From assembly GCA_023101725.1 (NCBI GenBank), contig JALJCO010003410.1, positions 1,227,001-1,291,000 on the forward strand: 64,000 nucleotides of DNA, in the 5' to 3' direction. The translations under genes and the position numbers were made by a program. Position 1 is the first letter of the stretch. Every line of letters starts with the position of its first letter. Below are positions 11,175 through 23,900 of the stretch, one piece after another. The DNA comes from Atherinomorus stipes. Taxonomy: Eukaryota > Chordata > Actinopteri > Atheriniformes > Atherinidae. A model generated the notes under the pieces. The model was not told where the DNA came from and searched no databases. It saw only the letters and a list, made by a program, of their open reading frames with translations.

Positions 11175-14100
11175 ATGGGTGAGGTGGAGCTGTCCTGTCG
11201 GGCTTATGTGAAGATGTACCTGCACGCGTGCCTGTTCCCGCGGTGCAGCATCAACGGGCTCTTGCTGTCGTCCAGCTCGACAGGTGACGCTGTTTGTGTG
11301 ACAGACTGTATCCCCCTGCTCCACTCCCACCTACCCCTGGCTCCCATCACGCAGCTGGCCCTTACACAGGTATAGTGCCAAAATGAGATATCCTCCCAGT
11401 TTGATGAATTATACTCGTTGCCTGGATGTGTTATGTTTGTTTTTTTTGTGTGTTTTAGCAACTGTTATTTATAACTTACTGCTCTCTTTTTATTAAAACT
11501 ATTTTGCTTCCAAGTAGCCAGACTTTCATGTATTATTTTACAGTTTTTTTCAATTGCTTATACACATTTTCAAAGCTCTTTGTCTATTTCTCAAAACTTT
11601 ACACACAAATCAAGTTATTGCTCACAGAAAAACAAGAATCCCCCTATCTACTGCAAAGTGAAACACAAAATTCAAGATATTGTAAACACATCTCAAAAAG
11701 CAAGCATTTGTCTCACCTCACAAACACATTTAGCATTTTATCACATACGTGTGTACATTATTTACACACTGTTGCTCTCAATCTAAAGCTCTTTTGTTTT
11801 TATTGATTTGCTCCATATTTATGGTTGCCATATATGAGCAAAAATAGCATGCAAATAGAGGTTGACACAAACAATCAGGGAACCAAAAATTTTATTTCAT
11901 GAATAAATCTGTTGCTGCTGTGGATGCAGAATTGTATAGTACTGCAATAGAAAAATCAAAGCGAAGTACACTCATCACGTGGAATATGGTAAAGCAAAGC
12001 TCTCATTGTTGTCATCCATTACATAAATAAGTTTTACTTCATCTTGCTCTTTTTATGGACCTTTTGGACTTTATAGTAGCTGTTATTTTCCACTTACTGT
12101 AATTTGTTATCTATTAATTTGATGATTTATTTATATGTCTTATTTATGTTTTGTCCAAATAAAGAAAGAATCAATCAATCAAACCATTGTTCAAGACAGA
12201 TAGTTTGACCTTTGACTTATTTCTGGCCTATGTGAAGGAGTGATTGGTTAGTGTCCAGTAAAACAGCCGTTGTTTACATCTGTGAGGGCAGAGTCTAAAG
12301 CACTGATGAATAAGTGTGGCATTTTAAGTGGTCGTGTTTAAAATGGGAAATCAAGTTACTTCCTTGTAGATTTTTGTGTGAAAGCCACGATCAGACTACA
12401 CAAATTTAATCCGATTTTGGCCCGACGGAGACATCGCAGACAGTCGCTTGCTGTCGTGCCCGATTCTGCATTGTCGGATGCAGAACGTTGCGTCTTTGCT
12501 ACGTGCAGTATGACATCATCAGTGATGACTTATTTATCATGGTAGCAATAAGTGAAGATTCAAAAACTATCAGCATCATGTTTTGTATAATAAATCTGTC
12601 ACTGAATTTTGTCTTGAAAGCCATACAAAATACTAGAAGCCACTAAACTTTATCAATTAAGTTCAAATAGTGCACCTGTATTGCAAAACTGTAGTGATAC
12701 CAATCAAACAAGTCTGAAATATGAGAGACTGAATTCCACATTTATTAAAACGATGCAAATGGCAAAACTAAATTGGCTTATAAAAAAACAAAACAAAGTA
12801 GTGCAACTGCAAACACAACCAGATATTTCAATATGTCTATGTGGGATGAAAAGTTTTATTCTTGATCATTTTAGGAAAATGTATTACTTTTACTTTTAAT
12901 GCAGACTTATAGCCACCGTTATTTGAGCATCTACGTTTAATTAATATTGAATAAGCTTGAACTACTTTTGAAGTACACTCTAAATGAAAAGGATTTCGTA
13001 AGAGAATGGTTTGGATTTCTGATGCACCGCTGACTATCACATTTTTTTTTTTTTTGAGCAGATATCAGTAAGCCAGGTTATTTTTCTTTACTTCTTTCGT
13101 TTTTTAAGCAACCCTGAATGACCTTGGTATTTCTGAGTCCTTTTGATGGCACACTGAAATTCATTCTGCAAATTCACATCAGCCACTGGTTTCTAAACAC
13201 TGGCTGTTTTGAGTGCACATCAAAGCTGATTCTAGGGGTGGGGGAAAATATATGTTAATCAGTGTATCGCAGTACTTCCCTGTGCAATTCAATATCGAAT
13301 CACAAATCCTCTGAATTGATTCAAAGGACGTTGGATCATGTTAGATCATACAACAGCAAAATGGGAAATATTTTTTATTTTCAGATCTTTTATTACCCAA
13401 AAATATGAGTTGACATACTACATATGTTTACATGGGCATGAAAATAAATATTTAAAAATCTACAACAGAGTTCCTACTTCTTAATGAATCGATATTGAAG
13501 CATGTAAATGGCTATCGAATCGCAACTAAAAAAGTCGAAATCGAATTGAATCGTGAGATTCTTAACAATACCCAGCCCTTGCTGATTCGGCAAAGAAAGT
13601 GACCCGATCTTTTCGGACTGTCTTTTACTGGCTGGAGAGAACTCAGAGAAGAAACGGGATGCAAAACTGATGTTGAATTGGCTTTTGTTAGGTGCCAAAC
13701 TGAGAAAATTTGTCCAACTTCAGTTTTGTGCTTTCATGTGGTTTTGTGTCTGCTTTTTACTTAAATGCAGTAAATGTTGGAATGTTTGTCTTTCTTTCTG
13801 GACGCAAAAGAAAATTGCAAAGCAAGCTGCATTTTCACGAGCACACTGAGCTAGTTGTGCAGTACAACCCACATGCATGGGGTCCTCGTCACACATTCAT
13901 GTACAAAAATGAGTAGATCCCCCTTAAATGCAGCATAAAATATTTGATAAAGTTGCTGATGGTGAAGTTTAAAACTTGGCACCCTGCTCTTCTCTCCAAG
14001 GTGGATGTTTGGTGTTCACAGACTCAGCAGAGGATAGTGGGATACTATCAAGCCAACGCCTGCGCATCAGACAGTAGGTGAGTCCCAGATATAAACCACT

Positions 14101-15136
14101 CTACATATTAGATGCTTTTTAAAATTATGCAGTATTTACAAAGGATTGTACTTCTTTATGAAACTTGTAGTCTTTTCTGACATTGGTTAATGAATTTAAC
14201 GTGTTTCCCGACAGCCCAACACCATGTGCGTTGAAGATTGCTGATAAAATTGCTGAGCAGTGTGACAATGCTGTTTTGTTAATGGTAAGAAAAACAACTA
14301 CATTGTTTTAGCTTTTTTTTTTTTTCCTTTTACGTGTTGCCAGGTAGAGATGAAAAATAAATTCTGACATGAGCCAATCAGGAATGCGAGTCGTTTATAG
14401 CTTCATAGATATTTTGTGGGTGAAAAGATGGATAATTTTGTAATCTGGATAAATTACTTCATTATGTTCCTTCATTTTGCTTGACAGCTTGACGGCAGTA
14501 AGATGTCTCCAGATTATCGGGTCCCTCCAATCGTGATGTATGAGCGCAAAGATTCAAGATGGACGCTCAAAGACAAACACATGTAAGAGCTAATAATAAT
14601 ATAATATAATAAGATAATATAATTAATTAATGATAATATAATTAGAGAGTAGGGACAAGTACTGTAGGCTTCAAATAAACTTTCCACTTCATCAGAGACT
14701 GAATCAAAATTTCTCCAAATGATGACTATGATTTAATCTCAGATTAAGTTGTGATACGACAGTGAATGTGTCAGATTAAATGCAGCAGTAAGATCCAAGA
14801 CTGCAGCAGTCAGTGATACCTTGGTCAGTGTTACTTTGCTTGCTTTGGTGGTGAAGTTGTCACTATTGATGTTTATAATCATGCAAAGAATCCTGATCCT
14901 TTCGTGCATGCTCACAACAAACAGGCAGCATATAACATATACATGTAATAAAGTATTTTTATATTTAATATAAAGTATTTTTCATTAATTCATATACAGC
15001 AGCAGCATGGTCATCCCTGTTGTGTCTATATATTGGGGATTGAACCATTAGATAGTTATCGTTTCCATCTCATTTACCATCTCAGTCCCATTTCAGATTA
15101 ATATTCAAATATTGTGTAAAAACTTTCATTCTGTAC

Positions 15137-15219
<83 letters not shown>

Positions 15220-15254
15220 GAAAGTATTTACACAATATTTGAATATATTGCTAT

Positions 15255-15328
<74 letters not shown>

Positions 15329-18147
15329 GTATATATTTATGTGTGTGTATATAGATATGTATAGCAAATTTTACGTAATGTTTGCAGCCTTTTAAAAAGG
15401 TCTTTGCAAGTTTGAAATACATGACTCTAAACATATAATGCAATGCCGAATGGCAAACTCTTTTTTTTTACTTTAATACACATAAAGTCAAAACCATTTA
15501 ATCTTTTATTTGGAAGGCAATAAAAACTCTGCTGTCACTTCCTGGTTCATTTTCATAACTGTTTTGACATCCCTGCCACCTTGTGGTTTATAGTACTCAC
15601 TGTAGCCAGTAATAAACTACTAATGCAAGCAATTACACATTTTTAATGAAAACAGTTTGTCACAAAATGAATAACAAATATTCCTTTATCAATGACCTAA
15701 TACATTATTTCAGTACTAAAAAAAAAGGGGGCGGGGGGGGGGCATTGTTACTATTAGTTTTGCATCACTACTCAAGTGTGTTCAGCTCAAGTGTGCACTG
15801 ATTTTTTTAATAACAGCTGAAGGAAATTTTGTCATATAGAGCAAGAAATGCACCATAATACCTGATAATTAAACATTTAACTAACAGTGTGTCAGAAGCT
15901 TCATGCAAACTCTGGTTACGACTTCCCAGCTCCGTGTTGATGTAAATCAGAACTGAAAATCTTTTGTTCCACATGTTTTCTACTAGATTCAGATTTGGGC
16001 CCTGGAGAGGCCATTTGATGCTTGCCACTGTGCTTTTTGACTTGATACATTATCCTGCTGTGAAAAGCCTTTAAAGGACTAACCTGTTTTAATGCTTGGA
16101 TGCAGATGGTCAGTACAGGAAGCAAAACACAGATGTGGTGTTTGAAAGCAGCGTTTCTATTCAGTGTGTGAAGTAGACATCAGGGGTTGACACAAAGCAG
16201 GATGGTTCAGTGGATTCATGTCAGCAAAAATAACATGTTACACTTATAACATGTGAGTACAATGCAAAAGCAGTGATGAAAGAAATAAGTTTAGCATCAG
16301 TGATTCCCACAGGACTTAGAACAGAAGTGGCATCCAGGTGCAGCTTCCTCATTTATGAATTTATCAACACATGAGCGCGCGCAGATGTATGAGCACATCT
16401 ATAAAAGCGTAAGTTTTGGCAGTATTCTGCTCTGGAGCATTCAGGTGTGCGGTCACACAACACCGAGGAGGAGAGACATCAGCAATGATTTAAGAGTCGC
16501 TGCTAATCAATCTGTTGGTGTTTGTTTCTTTTAGTGTGACTATGAGGTTTATGGTTCTAGTTTGGTAGATTATTCTGTTGTGGGAAACACTTAAGATAGT
16601 TGCCAGTGTTCCCAGGAGTAAGTTCATCTTAACATGAGACTGTGAAATGCTCAGAGAAAATGACAAAAAAAAGATTCTACAGGAAAAGTTTAAAAGAATA
16701 CAGCTTAGATTTGCAGAATGAAGCTTGGTGAGTCTACTTTAATCGTGAAAAAATTAGGGATGCATGATATAATCGGACCCCTATCAGTATCGGCCCATAT
16801 CAACCTTAAAACTGAGTATCTGACATCGGCCACCCCACCGACATTTAACTGATCAGTCCGCTGTTTCTTAAGTCTAAAAAAAACAAAAACTTCTTCGTCT
16901 TCAAAAACTTCTTTTTTACAGACTTTAAAACGTCTAAAGACTAGGGGTGGGGAAAAATATTGATATACTGAAATATTGCAATATTTTGATATGCAGATAT
17001 CATTGACATTTAAAAACGCAGTATCGATCTATTTTACAAATTAAATCTCTATTTCATCGTTCTGTTACAAACTCTCACGAGAATTCACAAAAATTTAGCA
17101 ATATTTTGATATGCTGATATTGACATTTTAAAACGCGGTGTAGATCTATTTTACTAATGAAATCTCGCAATATTTCATCGTTCTGTTATGAATTCTCGTG
17201 AGAATTTATGACATATGAGATTTTGTAACAGATGGATGAAATCTTATGAGATTTTGTAAGTAAAATAGATTGATGTCGCGTTTTTAAATATCAATTTGAT
17301 ATTGGCATATTAAAATATTGCAATATTTTAGTGTATCAATATTTTTTTCTACCTCTTTTTTCAGTGTCGGAAAGCGGGGATAACAAAACTGTTATTTGGA
17401 ATGACTGCTTATTTTTTTCAGCTTTAATATCAGTATCAATATCAGTTATCAGCCACATGAATTTTAAAATATCGGCATATCAGATATCAGCCAAAATTCT
17501 AATATCGTGCATCCCTAGAAAAAATATGATGGAATGAGGTTGGGGTTTGTGTGGTATTTAAAGCAACCCTTACCGATGTTGCATTCTTACACTATTTTTT
17601 TAACAGGGTAAAATGCTATGAATGAGGTAATGGAACTCTAAAATACAAGACAGACCCACCATTAATCAAAATAAAATATTATTCCAATCTCTAAATATTC
17701 AATGAAAACTCCAACCAATCTTTGAAGTGGGGTGCACCCCTAGGATTGTCCAACGGACCTGCCTGTCAGACCTTTGATTCTGCATTGGGAGGTGGAGGGA
17801 ATGAAGGGGTGTGTCTTAGGAGTGAGGCGGGACTGTTTATATTCAAATAATCTTGCTGTGCTTTCTGAAATGCAAGATTGGTAAAGGTTGCTTTAAGAGG
17901 CCTTTGAAAGGGCCCCCCTTTCCTCTACACTGCAGTGGTTCACCTCCTTTTTTTCTTTCTGTTCAGGATAATGCTGAGACAGTGGGAGGAGACGCGCACG
18001 ATAGCGAGCCAGATGCTGGACTCGGGCGATCACATGCTCTTGGTGGATTTTGACAGCCACTTGGATGACATTACAAAGGACTGGACCAATCAGAAGCTTA
18101 ACATCAAGATAGCAGAGCTGTCCTCACCGGCCAACGGGAACATCTAG
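11175..18147 (+). CDS. emc9: ER membrane protein complex subunit 9 (EMC9/FAM158A)
   Basis: EMC9 is a cytosolic-face subunit of the ER membrane protein complex, which inserts and stabilises multi-pass membrane proteins. Coding exons are 11175-11369, 14001-14077, 14215-14284, 14488-14582 and 17967-18147, all with GT..AG junctions and consistent phase, giving 205 aa (human EMC9 is 208). The protein opens [14 protein letters not shown] and contains the MPN-like fold blocks [20 protein letters not shown] and [10 protein letters not shown], then [16 protein letters not shown] near the C-terminus; it ends ANGNI. MGEVE and the NGN-type tail favour EMC9 over its paralogue EMC8. The catalytic JAMM metal-binding motif is absent, as expected for EMC8/9. 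Intron 4 (3.4 kb) is filled by repeats. The downstream neighbour irf9 is convergent. Very confident as EMC8/9; EMC9 supported by both sequence and neighbourhood. Confidence 0.93.
13233..13580. mobile_element. hAT-like MITE in emc9 intron 1
   Basis: A 348-bp non-coding element starts TAGGGGTGGGGG and ends ACCCAGCCCTT. It is flanked by a perfect 8-bp target duplication GCTGATTC (13225-13232 and 13581-13588). The interior is rich in ATCGAAT-type words that pair between the two halves. The 8-bp duplication is the hallmark of hAT insertion. Confidence 0.85.
15100..15247. repeat. (TA)n tract inside a 30-bp inverted repeat
   Basis: The arm AATATTCAAATATTGTGTAA, continuing through 'actttcatt' to about 15130, is mirrored by a near-perfect reverse complement at about 15217-15247. 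Between the arms is a run of about 40 TA units. It lies in emc9 intron 4 and could form a long hairpin or cruciform. Confidence 0.85.
15258..15350. repeat. (TA)n(CA)n compound microsatellite
   Basis: A second TA run, ending in an ACACAC block and further TG/TA-rich sequence, follows the hairpin repeat directly. Tyr/Ile-rich open frames on both strands here are artefacts. Confidence 0.95.
15807..16028 (-). pseudogene. Possible Tc1-type transposase remnant
   Basis: The minus-strand translation contains [16 protein letters not shown], which resembles the block around the last catalytic residue of Tc1/mariner transposases (typically WPSQSPDLNPIENLW). Upstream, reading on the minus strand, no intact catalytic block is recognisable. 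It is a decayed fragment within emc9 intron 4, and the assignment rests on one motif. Confidence 0.4.
16755..17517. mobile_element. Composite hAT-like MITE (two-unit copy)
   Basis: The outer ends are TAGGGATGCATGATATAATC and ATATCGTGCATCCCTA, flanked by a perfect 8-bp target duplication GAAAAAAT (16747-16754 and 17518-17525). An inner palindromic element beginning AGGGGTGGGGAAAAATATTG sits inside (about 16943-17355). Its left arm is present twice (units starting at about 16981 and 17101). Related copies lie at 42906-43556 and 55615-56600. Non-coding. Confidence 0.85.
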
Positions 18148-18251
18148 ACTGAAAAATAGCATTAGTTTGTACTTGAACCCTCACTTATTTATGTTCCCAC
18201 CTGGCTTCATCATCCTGTACAAATGTGATTCTTTTTTTATACATACATATA

Positions 18252-18304
<53 letters not shown>

Positions 18305-18600
18305 ACACGACCACGCACTCAAGAGTCTAAGAAGATGTTTATTTTAACTTCTGTTTCTAGACTAAACAAAACAAACATGCATAAATAACAAAATATTTAC
18401 ATCTTGGTAGATCTCTTTAGTCTTCCACTCCTCTCCTTATACTTGAGCATGCCTGGTTCAGCTCAACACCCTGCTGATTTAAAGGATTAATCCACCTTAA
18501 AATCACTTTTAACACTACTGCAGTTTTCTTGTGTTCATTTCTGGTCCTATATTTGCATACATCATAAACTGGGGCGAACAAGATAACTCTAACTTGCATA
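18148..18600 (+). other. emc9 3' flank with (TA)n microsatellite
   Basis: Sequence downstream of the emc9 stop contains a (TA)n run at about 18256-18302 and no further coding exon. It includes the emc9 3'UTR, whose end I cannot fix because no clear AATAAA is well placed. Confidence 0.5.
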
Positions 18601-18609
18601 ATTCCTACA

Positions 18610-18985
18610 AATATTGAGTTGTTTCAACTCAAAATGTTTGTATCTGCACCGTCTTCTTCTGCTTATCTGGGATCTGGTAGGCAGGGGAAGCTCAGACCTC
18701 CCTCTCCCCAGCCACAGCCGCCAGCATGAGGCGTTCCCAGTCCAGCCGGGAGATGTTGTCCCTCCAGCGTGTCCTGGGTCTTCCCCATGAAGGCATCCAG
18801 GAAGTATCCTGACCACGTGCCTGAGCCACCTCATTCTGGCTTCAGAGGAGCAGCAGCTCTACTTTTAGCCCCTCCCGGGTGACCATCATTCTCACCCTGT
18901 CTCTAAGGGAGAGCCCGGCCACGCTGCAGAGGAAACTCATTCCAGCTGCTTGTACCCACGATCTCGTTCTTTAGGTCACTTCCCA
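18610..18985 (-). pseudogene. Non-LTR retrotransposon 3' fragment (RTE-like, degraded)
   Basis: Read on the minus strand, this segment gives words such as RWLRHVV, 'LSLRDRVRMMVTREG' and 'VSSAAWPGSP'-like stretches in shifting frames. It resembles the widespread fish retroelement 3' end that encodes 'RWLGHVVRM' and 'LRDRVR...REGL' blocks. The reading frame is broken. Family assignment comes from recall, not search. Confidence 0.5.
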
Positions 18986-18989
18986 AAGC

Positions 18990-20900
18990 TTGTGACCATA
19001 GGTGAGGGTAGGAATGTAGATCAACTGGTAAATCGAGCACTCTCAAAATGTTTGTTAATGCATTTTTTCTGTAAGTAGATGATCTTCAAGGAGAAATGGT
19101 AATTATGACAAATATTAAACCTCATTTAATTTTAACATTGCTGCTTCTAAATGTTTAAAAAAAAAAAAAAAAAAAGATAAAAACGTATTTCTTGAATTCA
19201 AAGTTTCCAAAGACCTTTTGCTTGCAAAATGACGTGACATCAGCCTGATGTTTGGATGGATTCTCCTCATAACCACAGTGAACTTAATTTAAATTCAATA
19301 CACTATGATTTTCTTTAAGTTATGAACCCATAACTAGGCTTGTAGCTAAGACCGCCTAAACCAAGACCAACACACTATCAAGACCAAGACCAGTTCAGCT
19401 CGGGACTGAGACCAAAGAAAACAACCCTTGGTTTTTTTGCCATTTTGCATGAGTTGTAGAGCCCAAGCACCATATTGGGTTCAGCTGCTTAGTTTGAATA
19501 TGAGATTGTATTATTTGGGACTTAAGTGGTACTTGAAGGAGGCGTATAATGATTTTGAAGAAAAGTGCCTGCCTGCATATTATAAGTTACAAATCCCTTC
19601 TAGACCACTTTGCAAGAAACATTGTGAGACCCAAGACCGCAAAAAATGGTCTTGAGAACTGTAAGTCCAGCCATGACAACAGTCGCCAGGCTCCTCTGTA
19701 TTATGTTACATTAAAATATTAAAGTAAATGCTAACATAGATATGTAGGTATGTAAATATTACCACCGCAACTTAATAAATTTTGCATGCATTCTCAGTAA
19801 TGAAAAAAACAGCCAATAAATTGCACATCTGATGGTCTCTTTACATATATTTTATATACACAAGACCTTTTGGATTAAAATGTTCTGTACATTTGTTTTC
19901 CACTTGCAAAATACCTAAAACAGCCTGACAGAAAAACATTTAACAAGATTTTAGCATGTCTAACAGGAGTTCAGCGACTCATCTTGCTTTGCTGGAGGAC
20001 TGAACGCAGCAGGCTGTCAAGTAGGAAAAAAAGCAGATGGGTAGATTTTTAATAATAAAAGTGCTCTAAATGCCATGTTCTTCAATAAACAAAGATGGAT
20101 TTGTCCTGTTTCTAACGGAGATCTGCTTCAAAGGTGCTGCAGTTCTATCAGTCTGATCAGCAGTGTATGTTTATTAAATGACAACACACATTTATATAAC
20201 TATGCAAAATAAAAGGTTACGCTTGCAGTGCGATTAAACTGGTTAAGTGATACAGTAATAAGGATATCTACATTCAACTATTACTGATAAAAATCTACTT
20301 AAAATTTCGAGGTTATATGTCTTCACTAGGGCTTTTTCTCCTTTTTTTGACAAAAAGACAAAGTAGATGAAGAACAGAAGTATCAACACAAGTGTAAATG
20401 CTTACAACAGCATGGTCCATCTTTTTAAGGTTAAAAGTGACAAGTCTGTGAGCACCTCAACAAAAAGAAGAAAAGGAATTTGTCTAGAAGTTAATAACAG
20501 GGAGCAGCAGAAACACTTATTTGCCATCAAGTTTTTGGGAGCCTTTTGTTGGACTCCTGAGTTGAAATGACACGTCAAGACTTAAAAGTGTGAAACTTCA
20601 CAGTGTTGGTTTGCTTGTAGTGTTTCCAGTACACTGATCCTTAAGGTGCAACCAAAGAGTATTTTCAGAGTAGAATAAGTCAAATATTCAAGCTTGATTT
20701 TTTTTTTTTATATAAACCTAATTTGGTACAAGAATTAATTTTTTTTAATGGATTCGGTTAAAGTGAAAATTGATAAAAATGTTTTTGTATTACTAAGACC
20801 CTTTTTGCTTTTGTTGACTGAAAATGAATTTAAAGGGGATGTCTCTTGTTTTTGGGTCAAAACCCACATGAAAAGTGCTTAGATAGCTATGTGGGAGATG
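18990..20900. other. emc9-irf9 spacer and irf9 3'UTR
   Basis: No coding exon is visible. The irf9 3'UTR must begin just left of the stop at 20903. A minus-strand AATAAA (plus TTTATT) at about 20170 is one plausible poly(A) signal. A block at about 19345-19640 with repeated 'aagaccaagaccag' words is a dispersed fish repeat. A short open frame at 20367-20570 has no recognisable domain. Confidence 0.45.
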
Positions 20901-20902
20901 TT

Positions 20903-23900
20903 CTAGGAGGCTGTCGAAGGCACCGAAACCAGATTCAGGGTTATTTCTCCCAGTGGAGACTGGCTGGCCAGCGACTGGAGGACTGAGATGGATTCGAGGA
21001 AGGACGCAGCATTCTGGACCTGTTCTTCTTCCCACGGTAGAGTTATCTGCAAAGAAAAGTAAAGAAACTATTTAAAATTTGGCTGAGATCTTGTGTATTG
21101 CGGCTGCTAGCTTCTTTTCTTTTTAAGGATATGTCTGCAGTTTTCCGACGCTGCTTCTTGGTGTAAAAAATATATATATTTATATTTGATTTTTTTTTTT
21201 TAAATATATAAATTTACTATAATTTCCCTGCTGATTTAAAGGGAAAATCTGTATAGAAAACATTTTAAAAAAGCTCATTTTGTCCATCCTTTCCTCCACC
21301 CGGAGGCAGGGTACATCCTGGATAGGCCCATTAATAGTACTGAAGTTAAATCACTTAAATATTTAATATGCAATTGTGTTAAGTCATGGAATTTGACAAA
21401 ATGTACCCAGAAGAAGGCTGAAATCAACTACAGACCAACATCAGTACAATTTATTTGCACATGGATTCAAGAACAACACCCAGTTTTCTGCTCACCTTTA
21501 AAGATGGCTCAGAGCAACCTTCATTTAAACATGACTGTTGAGTGTTTCTGTTGATGCCAAGTTTCTTTACCTGAGCTATTATCAGTTTCCTGGATGGGTC
21601 ATCCATGTTGTTTAGCTCTTCTCCGAAACACAGAGTGAAGCCACACTGAGGAGGCTCGCCGCCGTTAGAACGGAAGTGGTCCAGATCTGAATAAACGTTG
21701 GGAAAAAGTGAGCTGATTACACATAGGTGGGAATTTTAAATCTTGCTGAAGTTCATAAAACTTGGCTAAAAACAGCATGAAAAAAATGTTTTTTCATTGA
21801 CAGGTTTGGTTTTGAATGTGGAGAAGTGCTTCTTGAATATTATAATCCTGTAACCTCTTTAGTTTTGTTTTTATTAAGTGAGAAAAAAAACACTAATAGC
21901 CAAGAAAATTTGTAATAAGAACTGTAAACCTGTATTCTCTCTAGTAGCCAGCAGGAGGCGGCTCTTCTGATTACAACAGTTTCCTTTATTTCTGTACAAC
22001 TTTTTGTCCAGCACTTCCACTGACTCACGTTGCTTGAAGATATCTTTGCTGAAGAGCAGCACTGGTTCAGTGTTCCTCTCCATCCTATGCAGGCCCGGTG
22101 AGTTTGTATGCGGTCCGGTCCAGAAGATCCGGCCCTGGCAGAACCTCTTGCCGTAAACCCCTTGCGGCGTGGAGGTCAGTGCCACTCCCTTCTCCATGAA
22201 GGGCAGCAGGGTGAAGAGGGCCTGGAGCTCCTGGCCGGCAGGCAGCTTAGAGGGCGGCTCCGGCAGCGGGATGCGTGGAAACCTGCTGTTCAGGGCGGCC
22301 GGTGTGGGTGGGACTGAAGAGGAGGCCAGGTATGTAATGCGGACGTCAGTGCCTTGGATCTGACGCTTTAGGACTTCCTGTCCTAAATAGTGTATTGTCA
22401 CATTGAAGGAGTCCTGAACTGGAGTGAAAGAAACACAAATGTTTCGTTGAAAATGAAGCTCACAAAGTATTTTGGGTCACTGCTATCTGCTCAGCTGTAA
22501 ACGTTTATTACCTGCAGCAGGAACAGGCACACTCTCCTCAATCCGCACATCCAACCTGATCTCATTCACCGCTGCAGAAAACAAGGTGAGGCAGAAAATG
22601 TCATTGATTAGCTTGCTGTTATGAAATACTGCCACAAGCGTATTACATTATCTGGGGAGTTGTTTGTTTTGCTGTCATGGAATTAGATGATGAAACAAGG
22701 ACAAAAGGTTACTGAGAAATTACTGTATTTTTTGGACTATAAGTCACACTTTTTTCATAGTTTGGCTGCTTGTGCGACTTATATATCAAAATATATACAA
22801 TTTAACATATTTCTAAGTGTCAATTCATACTGACTGACATAAGCCAAGGAGTAAACGTTACCATCTAATGTCACATGATGGTGCTCTAGGCTTGTGACAA
22901 CTATATTCTGCTCCAAAGGTAAAGATCCCAAAAAAGCCTTATCTCAGCATGAGGAGTTCGTTTTGAACATGTGGCTGTACTGCCTGGAATAAATCATGAT
23001 TATCCTTCTTAATTATAATGTTTATGATAGTTTGCAGGCATAAACTTTGGAACTGGAGTGATTGGGAAGTTTTAGCAGTAATAAAAAAGGATATGAAAAA
23101 TCTGAAAATCGCCCTACTTTGCTGTTATTTACAGCAAATGACCACGACTTGTAGTCCAGTGCGACTTTTATTTGTTTATTTCCTCTTCATGACGCATTAT
23201 TTGACTGGTGCAACTTATACTCCGGAGCAACTTACAAAATACGGTAGACTATCCTGGAAACTAAAGTAACCTGGTTCCTTTGTACTGAAGTATGCATTTC
23301 TATAAATACTTTGCTCTGCTTCCTCTAACATAAAAAGACTATGACCAGCATAAGGGCTAATCTCGTATATTAAATCAGTTTCCTTAGGAGTACCTTTACT
23401 AAAAGTTGGTTTAACTAAAAAAGATAAGTAAGTTTTTTTCTCCTAATAATTTTTAAATATAATAAATATATAATTACAAAGGGTCTTTCATTCTTCTACT
23501 TTTAAAACTAGATAAAATACAGGCAATAAAGTTTTCCATTTGTTTTTTATGGCGTTTTTATGTACCAAGATATGTGGAGGCTCCGAACCACAGAGGAGGG
23601 AAGTAATTTGCATTTTCAAATCCCATAATTGTTACTAAGACTGAAGTAAGTATTTGCATCTGAGAGATTTAAAGGCTTAAATGGAGTATTTTCGTTAACA
23701 TGTTATCTTAAACAAAGGGAGATGTGTTTTTCAGGGTCACATCAATGCCTGGAGGAAGACGATGTCAGCTGGGTTTCTGTTACTGTTTTAATAATTGTAG
23801 ATAGATTTGTTTAAAAACCCAGTTGTCGTCAACAAAAATTACACAGTAGGCCAAAATAATTAAGGTGTAATTGCTGAGCAGATGAACAAAAGTAGTGAGA

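Noticed and set aside
15082..15443. Overlapping Tyr/Ile-rich open frames on both strands
   Set aside because: Translations of the (TA)n and (CA)n tracts in emc9 intron 4.
11175..18147. emc8 instead of emc9
   Set aside because: MGEVE at the start, absence of the EMC8-type insertion after residue 35, an NGN-type tail and linkage to irf9/rnf31/psme2 favour emc9.
23018..23269. 83-codon open frame
   Set aside because: It lies within the 'ttggactataagtc' MITE in an irf9 intron.
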